Below, piece after piece: positions 1 to 7,306 of a stretch of DNA of 7,631 bases (the first letter of the stretch is position 1; every line of letters starts with the position of its first letter). The position numbers and the translations under genes were made by a program. The DNA comes from Aliishimia sp965369035 (GTDB lineage: Bacteria; Pseudomonadota; Alphaproteobacteria; Rhodobacterales; Rhodobacteraceae): assembly GCA_965369035.1 (NCBI GenBank), contig CBDUPF010000207.1:1-7631 (forward strand), given 5' to 3'. The notes under the pieces are model-generated. The model saw nothing but the letters and a program-made list of their open reading frames with translations, made no database searches and had not been told where the DNA came from.

Positions 1-558
1 GACGAGGGTCACGACCATCACCGCAACATAGATGGGGAAGTAGCGCATCACCGTCGCATCTGCGTTCCCGGTGGTGAGATACGCCACGATCTGCGGCCCG
101 ATCAGCGCGGAGATCAGCCCGCCAGCCATGACGTAGGAAATCGCCTTGGGCCTGAATTCGGGCGATGCCGTATCGGTCGCGGCAAAGCGGAAGAATCCCT
201 GGCTCGACATGTAGATACCGGTCAGGTAGCTGCCCGCCAGAAAGACCCAGAAGTTCGAGATGGTGAGCGCGAATGCCGCCACGGCGGCCCCGGCGAAGCC
301 GCCCAGCGTTCCGATCCAGAAACCTGCGCGCCGACCGTGCCGCTGCATCAGCGTAGACAGCCACGGCGCCGTGGTCATCGACCCGAAGACGATCAGTGAA
401 ATCGGCAGCGTCGCAAGGCAGGCGAAGGGCGTCAGCTTCTGCCCCGCAAGACCCGCGATAACGAACAGCATCGGCATCTGGCTGCCCAGAAACGCCTGCG
501 CGGCCACCAGAACGGCCACGTTGCGCCGCGCGCGGCTATCGTCGAATTCGGTTGTCAT
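1..558 (-). CDS. Major facilitator superfamily (MFS) transporter, 3' end outside window
   Basis: The first 186 codons of a leftward gene are visible; the reading frame is still open at base 1. The ATG at 558 is the only reasonable start, with no other start codon close upstream, and it has only a weak Shine-Dalgarno. The translation is strongly hydrophobic, with about six membrane segments near residues 13-36, 46-66, 80-98, 102-122, 140-161 and 170-186. The loop after the second segment, around residues 59-78, ends in QRHGRRAG, which matches the basic MFS 'motif A' (GxLaDrxGrk) between helices 2 and 3. Six helices in 186 residues fit the N-terminal half of a 12-helix MFS carrier of about 400 residues in the inner membrane. 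The substrate cannot be told from the sequence. It is divergent from the glycosylase gene and may share its short promoter region. The family call is fairly firm; the function within the family is open. Confidence 0.85.
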   Translation of the reverse strand, partial: MTTEFDDSRARRNVAVLVAAQAFLGSQMPMLFVIAGLAGQKLTPFACLATLPISLIVFGSMTTAPWLSTLMQRHGRRAGFWIGTLGGFAGAAVAAFALTISNFWVFLAGSYLTGIYMSSQGFFRFAATDTASPEFRPKAISYVMAGGLISALIGPQIVAYLTTGNADATVMRYFPIYVAVMVVTLV

Positions 559-636
559 GCGATCGGCTCTATCGCCCTTGCGGAGGCGCGTCCAGTGGAT
601 AGGCTGCGCGGCGATTGCACAAGGATCAGGGCCGAA

Positions 637-1272
637 ATGCACAAGGCAGGGCGGATCATCACCTGCGACGCGGATGTGGAGGAAGGGGCGGAGTGGCTCT
701 CCACGCAGGACGCCCGCTGGCACGGGGTTCTAAGGCAGTGTCGGCCGCTGCCCTTGCGGCTTCGTCCGGACGGCTTTGCCCAGTTGCTGAGCGCGATCGT
801 CTCCCAGCAGGTCTCCACCGCCTCCGCCGCGGCGATCTGGGGCCGGATGGAGACGGCGGGGCTGACCACCGAAGGCGCCGTGGCCCAGGCCGGTGACGAC
901 GCCCTGCGCGCCGTCGGCCTGTCGCGCCAGAAAATGCGCTATGCCCGTGCGTTGGCCGGGGCGGAGATCGACTATGTCGCGCTGAGACACGCCGGGACGG
1001 AGGAGGTCGTGACGCGCCTGACCGGCGTGCCCGGTATCGGCGTCTGGACGGCGGAGATCTATGCGATGTTCTCGCTGGGCCATGCGGACGTCTTCGCGCC
1101 CGGAGACCTCGCGCTGCAGGAAGCCGCGCGGGTCCTCTTCGATCTTCCCGACCGCCCGCGGGAAAGGGACCTGCGGGCCATGGCCGCGGAGTGGTCGCCC
1201 TGGCGGTCGGTTGCGGCGCGGGGGCTTTGGGCCTACTACCGTGTCGTCAAGAACCGAGAGGGGATCAGGTGA
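637..1272 (+). CDS. alkA: DNA-3-methyladenine glycosylase II family protein (AlkA-like)
   Basis: This is a base-excision repair enzyme that cleaves the N-glycosidic bond of alkylated purines such as 3-methyladenine and leaves an abasic site. The 211-residue protein carries the helix-hairpin-helix motif LTGVPGIGVWTA at residues 128-139. It is followed by the catalytic aspartate Asp157 in APGDLALQEA, equivalent to Asp238 of E. coli AlkA. The conserved N-terminal helix LLSAIVSQQVS is also present. At 211 residues it lacks the extra N-terminal domain of the 282-residue E. coli enzyme, as do many alphaproteobacterial homologues. Start choice: an in-frame GTG at 595 follows GGAGG (582-586) at good spacing and would give 225 residues. 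I prefer the ATG at 637, with AAGGA at 621-625, because homologues begin just before RIIT and because 595 would leave only 36 nt for two divergent promoters. The stop overlaps the start of the esterase gene. Family call firm, exact start uncertain. Confidence 0.9.
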   Translation: MHKAGRIITCDADVEEGAEWLSTQDARWHGVLRQCRPLPLRLRPDGFAQLLSAIVSQQVSTASAAAIWGRMETAGLTTEGAVAQAGDDALRAVGLSRQKMRYARALAGAEIDYVALRHAGTEEVVTRLTGVPGIGVWTAEIYAMFSLGHADVFAPGDLALQEAARVLFDLPDRPRERDLRAMAAEWSPWRSVAARGLWAYYRVVKNREGIR

Positions 1273-1934
1273 CGCGGGTATTGCAGGCTGGCCGCAAAGG
1301 GCCACACTCGGGAACGACGCGGTCTGCCGTTGTGTTCCTGCACGGCTATGGCGCCAATGGGGCGGATCTTCTGGGCCTCGCCGACCCGCTGATGGAGCAT
1401 CTGCCGGACACGCTCTTCGTGGCGCCTGACGCGCCCGAAAGCATTCCGGGCATGCCGATGGGCCTGCAATGGTTCCCGATCCCGTGGATCGACGGATCGT
1501 CCGAGGAGGAGGCCGAGCGCGGGATGGCCGCCGCGGTCGCCGACCTCGACGCCTTTCTCGACGCGCTGATGGTGGACGAGGATCTGTTGCCGGAGCAGGT
1601 GGTACTTTTCGGCTTCTCGCAGGGCACGATGCTGGCGCTGCACGTGGCGCCGCGGCGGGAAGATGCACTTGCCGGGGTCGTGGCGTTTTCCGGACGGCTT
1701 CTGGCGCCGGAGTTGCTGACCGACGAGGTCAAGACGCGCCCGCCGATCCTGCTGGTGCATGGCGACGCCGACGACGTGGTGCCGCCGCAATCCCTGCCGC
1801 TGGCGGCCGAGGCGCTGCAGCAGGCGGGCTGGCAGGATGTCTATGCGCATGTGATGAAGGGTACCGGCCACGGCATCGCCCCCGACGGGTTGAGCGTGGC
1901 GCTGGCCTTCATGCGCGACAAGCTGGGGCTGTGA
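1269..1934 (+). CDS. Alpha/beta hydrolase, carboxylesterase/phospholipase family (Abhydrolase_2)
   Basis: This 221-residue cytoplasmic serine hydrolase probably cleaves carboxyl esters or lysophospholipid-like substrates; the natural substrate is unknown. The oxyanion-hole motif HGYG lies at residues 25-28, the nucleophile elbow GFSQG places the serine at Ser117, HGDADDVVP gives the acid Asp168, and GTGHGI gives the base His201. All three members of the triad are therefore present, and the length of about 220 residues is typical of the family. The GTG start at 1269 forms a GTGA overlap with the alkA stop and has a purine-rich GAGAGGGG just upstream. The frame stays open back to an ATG at 1191, but that extension lies inside alkA and does not look like family sequence. 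The overlap implies coupled translation with the glycosylase. Related bacterial proteins include YpfH-type esterases. Family call firm; specificity not. Confidence 0.9.
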   Translation: MTRVLQAGRKGPHSGTTRSAVVFLHGYGANGADLLGLADPLMEHLPDTLFVAPDAPESIPGMPMGLQWFPIPWIDGSSEEEAERGMAAAVADLDAFLDALMVDEDLLPEQVVLFGFSQGTMLALHVAPRREDALAGVVAFSGRLLAPELLTDEVKTRPPILLVHGDADDVVPPQSLPLAAEALQQAGWQDVYAHVMKGTGHGIAPDGLSVALAFMRDKLGL

Positions 1935-1949
1935 GAGGAGAGAGCAGCG

Positions 1950-2249
1950 ATGTTGATCGTGACGGGAGTGATCGAGCTACCGGAAGGTGCCTTCGAAGCC
2001 GCGCGTCCGGCGATCCGCAGGATGGTGCAGGAGACGCTGGCGGAACCGGGCTGCATCACCTACGGTTTCTGGCAGGATCCGGACCGGCCGAACCGCCTGC
2101 GGGTCTACGAGCAATGGGAAGGGCGCGCGGCGCTCGACGATCATTTCGCCTCTGCGCATATGGCGGAGTTCCGTGCCGCGCTGGCTGAACTCGGGCCCAT
2201 CCGACGGGAGGTCGTTGCGATCGAGGCCGGCAAGGTCGAGCCGTTGTGA
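1950..2249 (+). CDS. ABM-domain protein, putative quinol monooxygenase (YgiN-like)
   Basis: This 99-residue protein has the single-domain alpha/beta layout of the antibiotic biosynthesis monooxygenase (ABM) family, small dimeric ferredoxin-like folds. Visible hallmarks are the opening strand MLIVTGVIEL, the EPGC turn at residues 32-35 followed by the strand ITYGFWQD, the core YEQWEG at 53-58, and the helix LDDHFASAHM at 62-71 with two histidines (His65, His70). Some family members oxidise quinols or small aromatics without cofactors, others degrade haem, and many have no known activity, so the product name is a family guess. The ATG is preceded by the strong purine run AGAGGAGAGAG at 1934-1944. 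It starts 15 nt after the esterase stop and is probably the last gene of the alkA transcript. No clear terminator follows it. Confidence 0.85.
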   Translation: MLIVTGVIELPEGAFEAARPAIRRMVQETLAEPGCITYGFWQDPDRPNRLRVYEQWEGRAALDDHFASAHMAEFRAALAELGPIRREVVAIEAGKVEPL

Positions 2250-2339
2250 TCGCCGGTTCCCGCACCTGCAATTGAACGTCACATGCCTGTCACCTGGGCA
2301 GGATAGCCAGCCTGCGACATGTAGTGGTGCTTGGAGGGC

Positions 2340-2367
2340 TTGCCAGCCGTCCGCCACGATATATAGT
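2340..2367 (+). promoter_or_regulatory. Candidate sigma-70-type promoter for the HNH gene
   Basis: TTGCCA (2340-2345) and TATAGT (2362-2367) each match the -35 and -10 consensus at five of six positions and are separated by 16 nt. The AT-rich ATATATAG around the -10 stands out in this GC-rich DNA. Transcription would begin near 2374 and give an untranslated leader of about 80 nt before the HNH start at 2455. The prediction is by eye only. The rest of the 205-nt gap (2250-2454) shows no gene that I can support. Confidence 0.45.
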
Positions 2368-2454
2368 CGATTCAAGAGCCTGGGCGGGGAGCCCGTGCGG
2401 CCTTCCCGACTCCCGGGTCCGAAGCAGGGCAGACAGGGCGGGAGACGAGTCGCG

Positions 2455-3063
2455 ATGCAAACGGCGGTAGAAGAACGAAGTCCGGGCGATTTCAGAACGG
2501 AATTCACGCGCAGCCCGGGGGCGCTGAAGCATCATCCGGCACTTGTTCTGAACGCGGACTACCGGCCGCTGTCCTATTATCCGCTGTCGCTGTGGCCCTG
2601 GCAGGAAGCCGTGAAGGCCGCCTGGCTGGAACGTGTGGATATCGTTGCCGAGTACGACGAGATCGTGCGCAGCCCGAGCACGGAGATCCGGATCCCTTCG
2701 GTCGTGGTTCTGAAGGACTATGTGAAACCGCAAAAGCGCGTGGCCTTCACGCGGTTCAACCTGTTCCTGCGCGACGAATTCTGCTGCCAGTACTGCGGAT
2801 CACGGGGCGAGCTGACTTTCGATCACGTTGTTCCGCGGTCGAGCGGCGGCGTGACGAGCTGGCAGAACGTTGTCGCGGCCTGCTCGCCCTGCAACCTGAA
2901 AAAGGGGTCGAAACCGCTTCACCGGACGGGCCTGTCGCTGCGTCGCCCGCCACGTCAGCCCGGTGCGGAAGAACTGCGCAACATGGGGCGCAAGTTTCCC
3001 CCGAACTACCTGCACGACAGCTGGATGGATTTCCTGTACTGGGACGCGGAACTGCAGGCGTAG
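2455..3063 (+). CDS. HNH endonuclease family protein with zinc-ribbon cysteines
   Basis: The 202-residue protein has a C-terminal HNH (beta-beta-alpha metal) nuclease core. The order is Cys111-x2-Cys114, then Asp123-His124 in FDHVVPRSSGG, then Asn138 in SWQNVVAACS, then Cys143-x2-Cys146 followed by Asn147. The paired CxxC motifs should hold a structural zinc, while His124 with Asn138 and Asn147 fits an HNN-type active site. Residues 1-100 form an N-terminal region (LNADYRPLSYYPLSLW and following) that I recognise from conserved alphaproteobacterial HNH proteins whose biological role is not established. The ATG at 2455 has GGAG (2441-2444) about 10 nt upstream. The frame runs open further back into the ABM gene, but that part lacks a family-like sequence. 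It sits alone, with no methylase or phage genes, so a restriction or homing role is not indicated. It converges on the next gene with a 15-nt gap. Confidence 0.88.
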   Translation: MQTAVEERSPGDFRTEFTRSPGALKHHPALVLNADYRPLSYYPLSLWPWQEAVKAAWLERVDIVAEYDEIVRSPSTEIRIPSVVVLKDYVKPQKRVAFTRFNLFLRDEFCCQYCGSRGELTFDHVVPRSSGGVTSWQNVVAACSPCNLKKGSKPLHRTGLSLRRPPRQPGAEELRNMGRKFPPNYLHDSWMDFLYWDAELQA

Positions 3064-3078
3064 ATACCGCCCGCCGGT

Positions 3079-3348
3079 TCAGCTTTTCGGCATTGTCAGG
3101 CTGTAGGTCTTCTGTCCGCGCGCCAGTTGCACGAGCCCGTCCTCGATGCCCAGAATCGTGTCGCGCCCGGCCTTCTCCCCGATGCCCAGTGTCACGATCT
3201 TGCCGTTGGCCGCACGCAGGAGCGCGCGCGGCGCGTCTCCACCGGTCAGCGTACCGATCAATGCGAGATCATTCCGCGGAAGATCGGCCTGTACAGTGGC
3301 GGCCTGCTCCGTCTCCGCGGAAATCGGGGGGGTATCCTTTGTGGTCAT
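3079..3348 (-). CDS. Small protein resembling the GspC/PilP homology-region (HR) domain
   Basis: This 89-residue protein has a polar, probably disordered N-terminus (residues 1-26, rich in Thr, Glu, Ala and Gln). It is followed by a compact beta-rich domain at about residues 28-86: LALIGTLTG, then APRALLRAANGKIVTLGIGE, then a turn and DGLVQLARGQKTYSLTMP. This strand pattern (L.G...g...A.....g....l..Ge......i..i....v.l......y.l.l) is that of the HR domain in type II secretion GspC and pilus PilP proteins. Those proteins normally have a membrane helix or lipoprotein signal before the domain; none is visible here, and no secretion or pilus genes lie nearby. The ATG at 3348 has GGAG about 10 nt upstream. 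It lies 135 nt after purF, on the same strand, beyond a possible terminator. The gene is probably real; the domain assignment is by pattern only and the function is unknown. Confidence 0.7.
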   Translation of the reverse strand: MTTKDTPPISAETEQAATVQADLPRNDLALIGTLTGGDAPRALLRAANGKIVTLGIGEKAGRDTILGIEDGLVQLARGQKTYSLTMPKS

Positions 3349-3430
3349 TTCCAGTCGCTCCGACCTAGTCGAGAGCGCCAGATATCAGTGCCCGCGGTCA
3401 GACGGAACGGCGGTCATTTCGCACGTGCAG

Positions 3431-3447
3431 AAAATTGCCGAGGCAAT
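3431..3447 (-). terminator. Possible rho-independent terminator after purF
   Basis: Read leftward, the sequence forms ATTGCC-TC-GGCAAT (realistically a 5-bp stem with a 4-nt loop) followed by TTTCT, 37 nt beyond the purF stop. The flanking GCAG and CTGC can pair to extend the stem through small internal loops. The stem is short and only half GC, and the U-run is short, so it is a modest candidate. Confidence 0.4.
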
Positions 3448-3483
3448 GCTGCGGTGCAGCGGAAAGGCGCCGATGCGGGCCCG

Positions 3484-5010
3484 TCATTCCGCCGCCGGTT
3501 TGAGCTGGAAGCCCTTCTGGATCATGTCGGCCGGTTCGACCGGATACTCGCCCGAGAAACAGGCATCGCAATACTGCGGGCATTTCGAATTGCGGCCCGT
3601 CGCCTCGCCCACGGCACGATAAAGACCGTCGAGGGTGATGAACTTCAGGCTGTCGACCGACAGATGGTCGCGCATCTCTTCTTCGGACATGGTCGCGGCA
3701 AGGAGTTTCTCGCGCTGCGGCGTGTCGACACCATAAAAGCACGGCCAGGCCGTGGGCGGCGAGGCGATGCGGAAGTGCACCTCTTTCGCGCCCGCGTCGA
3801 GGATCATCTCCTTGATCTTGCGGCTGGTCGTTCCACGCACCACGGAATCGTCGACGAGGATCACCCGCTTGCCGCGGATCAGAGCGCGGTTCACGTTGAG
3901 CTTCAGCCGAACGCCCATGTTGCGGATATGCTCCGTGGGCTCGATGAAGGTGCGGCCCATGTACTGGTTCCGGATGATTCCCATGGCATAGGGAATGCCC
4001 GATTCGAGGGAGTAGCCGATGGCCGCCGGCGTGCCCGAATCCGGCACGGGACAGACGATATCTGCATCCACCGGGCTTTCCTTGGCCAGTTCGCGCCCGA
4101 TGGCTTCCCGCGTCTCGTAGACCGACCGGCCGCCCAGGATCGAATCGGGACGCGAGAAGTAGACATGCTCGAAAATGCAGAACCGCGGGCTTTTCTGGCG
4201 GAACGGTTTGCGGCTGTCGATCTCGCCGTCGGCGGTGATCACCACCATCTCGCCCGGCTCGATCTCGCGGATGAATTCCGCGCCGATGATGTCGAGCCCG
4301 CAAGTCTCCGAACTCAGCGCCCAGCTGTTGTCGCCCAATCGCCCCAGCACCAGCGGACGGACGCCCAGCGGATCGCGCACGCCGATGAGCTTGGTCCGCG
4401 TCATGGCGACGACGGAGAACGCACCCTCGACCCGGCGCAGCGCATCCTCCATCCGTTCGGGGATGCCCTTCTGCAGCGACCGTGCCATCAAGTGGATGAT
4501 GCATTCGCTGTCGGAGGAGGACTGGAAGATCGACCCGCGCTCGATCAGTTCGCGCCGCAGCGCGTCGGCGTTGGTGATGTTGCCGTTATGCGCAATCGCT
4601 GCCCCGCCCATCGCGAATTCGCCAAAGAAGGGCTGCACGTCGCGGATCGCGGTATTGCCCTTGGAGCCGGCCGTGGAATACCGCACATGTCCGATGGCAA
4701 GCGGACCAAGCAAGGTGTCCATGACCGACTGACTGGTGAAATTGTCGCGGACATACCCAAGCCGCCGGGCGGAGTTGAACCCGTTTTCAGGGTGATGGGC
4801 GACGATTCCGGCGGCCTCCTGTCCGCGGTGCTGCAACGCATGCAACCCCAAGGCCACGAAACTCGCGGCGTCCTGCGCGCCGATCACGCCGAAGATCCCG
4901 CATTCCTCCCGCAGCTTGTCGTCATCCGCATCGCGAACCGCGTCGAAATCGAAAGGGTGCGAAGGTGGGTAATCCACGTGTCGGAAAGCGTCTGTCACGG
5001 GCTTTGTCAC
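3484..5010 (-). CDS. purF: Amidophosphoribosyltransferase (glutamine PRPP amidotransferase)
   Basis: PurF catalyses the first committed step of purine synthesis, making 5-phosphoribosylamine from PRPP and glutamine in the cytoplasm. The 508-residue protein begins with a propeptide, then the class II glutamine amidotransferase domain with Cys37 as the N-terminal nucleophile after cleavage (EE/CGIFGV). It continues with HRGQEAAGI (61-69), HVRYST (108-113) and HNGN (141-144). The phosphoribosyltransferase half carries the PRPP loop VILVDDSVVRGTT at 383-395. Cys278, Cys424, Cys481 and Cys484 sit where the Bacillus-type enzyme binds its [4Fe-4S] cluster, so this is probably an iron-sulfur, propeptide-processed PurF and not the E. 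coli type. The start is a GTG at 5010 with GGAG about 10 nt upstream; GTG codons at residues 5 and 12 are alternatives without good ribosome sites. The inferred 36-residue propeptide is long. It follows cvpA by 187 nt, enough for its own promoter. Confidence 0.97.
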   Translation of the reverse strand: MTKPVTDAFRHVDYPPSHPFDFDAVRDADDDKLREECGIFGVIGAQDAASFVALGLHALQHRGQEAAGIVAHHPENGFNSARRLGYVRDNFTSQSVMDTLLGPLAIGHVRYSTAGSKGNTAIRDVQPFFGEFAMGGAAIAHNGNITNADALRRELIERGSIFQSSSDSECIIHLMARSLQKGIPERMEDALRRVEGAFSVVAMTRTKLIGVRDPLGVRPLVLGRLGDNSWALSSETCGLDIIGAEFIREIEPGEMVVITADGEIDSRKPFRQKSPRFCIFEHVYFSRPDSILGGRSVYETREAIGRELAKESPVDADIVCPVPDSGTPAAIGYSLESGIPYAMGIIRNQYMGRTFIEPTEHIRNMGVRLKLNVNRALIRGKRVILVDDSVVRGTTSRKIKEMILDAGAKEVHFRIASPPTAWPCFYGVDTPQREKLLAATMSEEEMRDHLSVDSLKFITLDGLYRAVGEATGRNSKCPQYCDACFSGEYPVEPADMIQKGFQLKPAAE

Positions 5011-5197
5011 GGGCTGGCAGCTCCGAATCCTGTGAGGAAGTGTTTTGGGTGTAACAACTCAGGGCCAGACTGTCATCCGGGTATCACATTCCGTTACGAC
5101 CCCTGATGACCGGATCGCGCCCTTGTGTTCAGAACTTGCGCATTCGGCCCGGCGAATTCGGGGACGCACCGGCAAATGGCCCCGAAAGCGGGTGAGG

Positions 5198-5743
5198 TCA
5201 GTTGCAGACTGACAGAAGGGCGTCGTACTGCCTCTCGAACCAGCCCACGACGGCCTCGGGGTTTTGTTCCGCGATCCGGCCGTTGAATTGTTCGAATACC
5301 GCGGCGGACCGGCTGGTATCGACCATTTCCATCGATTGCCCGACGGTTTCGTAGACAAAGAAGGCGATGGCCACGAGCAGCACGCCGCGAACGACCCCAA
5401 AGAGGAAGCCGAGCCCCTGGTCCACGCCGCCAAGCGCCGAACGCTGCACCAGCGAGGAAAAGAGCGGGGTGAAGAGCGAAACAACGATCAATGCGGCGAC
5501 GAGCACCAGCGCGAAGGCCGCGCCGAGGCTGAAGACGCAGCTGTCAGCGACATATTCGCCGACCACCGGGATCTCTCGTACCAGAGGTTGAACCTGCGGC
5601 GCGAAGAGGAAGGCAACCATGGCCGCGGCGATCCAGCCGACGATGGCCATCGCTTCGCGCACCAGCCCACGCCCATAGGCGAGCAAGGCGGATACGACGA
5701 TCACCAGCGCCACCGCGCCGTCGATTATGGTGAAGCCTTCCAT
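5198..5743 (-). CDS. cvpA: CvpA family inner-membrane protein (colicin V production protein)
   Basis: The 181-residue protein has four hydrophobic segments at about residues 6-23, 31-48, 69-93 and 111-131, followed by a hydrophilic tail. Family signatures are GRGLVREA at 24-31, between helices 1 and 2, and GGVDQGLGFLFGVVRG at 105-120, leading into helix 4. CvpA was named from a requirement for colicin V production in E. coli, where it lies directly before purF. Related proteins are linked to envelope homeostasis, but the molecular function is not settled. The ATG at 5743 has AGGA at short spacing upstream. It begins 44 nt after radA and precedes purF, an arrangement that is conserved widely and is probably one transcript with radA. 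Length and topology are normal for the family. Confidence 0.93.
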   Translation of the reverse strand: MEGFTIIDGAVALVIVVSALLAYGRGLVREAMAIVGWIAAAMVAFLFAPQVQPLVREIPVVGEYVADSCVFSLGAAFALVLVAALIVVSLFTPLFSSLVQRSALGGVDQGLGFLFGVVRGVLLVAIAFFVYETVGQSMEMVDTSRSAAVFEQFNGRIAEQNPEAVVGWFERQYDALLSVCN

Positions 5744-5787
5744 GACTGATCCTGCCTTTTTGCCCGCGGCTCCGCTTGTGCTGACGC

Positions 5788-7146
<1,359 letters not shown>

Positions 7147-7235
7147 GGGCGATCAATGCCGCGCGGGAGCGGTGCGGGCAAGCCGGTTTCGGAACGTGCC
7201 CGGGTTCCGTCGCGGCGGCGCGGCTGACAAACATC

Positions 7236-7260
7236 GGGGCCCGGCACATGGCCGGGCCCC
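7236..7260 (-). terminator. Strong hairpin, probable terminator of mmsA
   Basis: GGGGCCCGGC (7236-7245) and GCCGGGCCCC (7251-7260) form a perfect 10-bp GC-only stem with a 5-nt loop. Read leftward it is followed by GATGTTTGTC, a poor U-run, 46 nt past the mmsA stop. It separates mmsA from radA. Termination is the likeliest role, but the weak U-run leaves room for an RNA-stabilising or attenuating element. Confidence 0.65.
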
Positions 7261-7270
7261 TGAGACGTCG

Positions 7271-7287
7271 TTTCCCGAATTGGGAAA
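7271..7287. repeat. Second inverted repeat between mmsA and the terminator
   Basis: TTTCCC (7271-7276) and GGGAAA (7282-7287) form a perfect 6-bp inverted repeat around GAATT. It lies 19 nt past the mmsA stop and 10 nt before the larger GC hairpin. It may be the first part of a tandem terminator or a small operator-like palindrome; the sequence alone does not decide. Confidence 0.5.
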
Positions 7288-7306
7288 GAACTTCAGGACA
7301 GTCGCG

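Noticed and set aside
1191..1268. Earlier ATG start for the esterase
   Set aside because: It lies inside alkA and adds 26 residues with no family resemblance; the GTG at 1269 overlaps the alkA stop and has a purine-rich ribosome site.
730..1668. A 312-codon open frame on the - strand across alkA and the esterase
   Set aside because: The product is dominated by Arg and Pro and covers two well-supported genes on the opposite strand.
2382..2425. GC-rich short inverted repeats in the HNH leader, tested as a riboswitch or attenuator
   Set aside because: The possible stems are only four to six base pairs, with no U-run or leader peptide; this is at background level for such GC-rich DNA.
1987..2454. 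Upstream extension of the HNH frame, giving a 358-residue protein
   Set aside because: The extra 156 residues overlap the ABM gene out of frame and are Arg/Ser-rich; the ATG at 2455 has a ribosome site and starts at the conserved N-terminus.
3398..4504. A 368-codon frame on the - strand in a second frame within purF
   Set aside because: It is a same-strand shadow of purF with Arg/His/Gly-rich sequence and no domain.
3127..5106. A 659-codon open frame on the + strand opposite purF
   Set aside because: It is an antisense shadow caused by GC-rich codon bias; the opposite strand encodes a complete PurF with all catalytic motifs, and the shadow product is rich in His, Arg and Asp without any recognisable domain.
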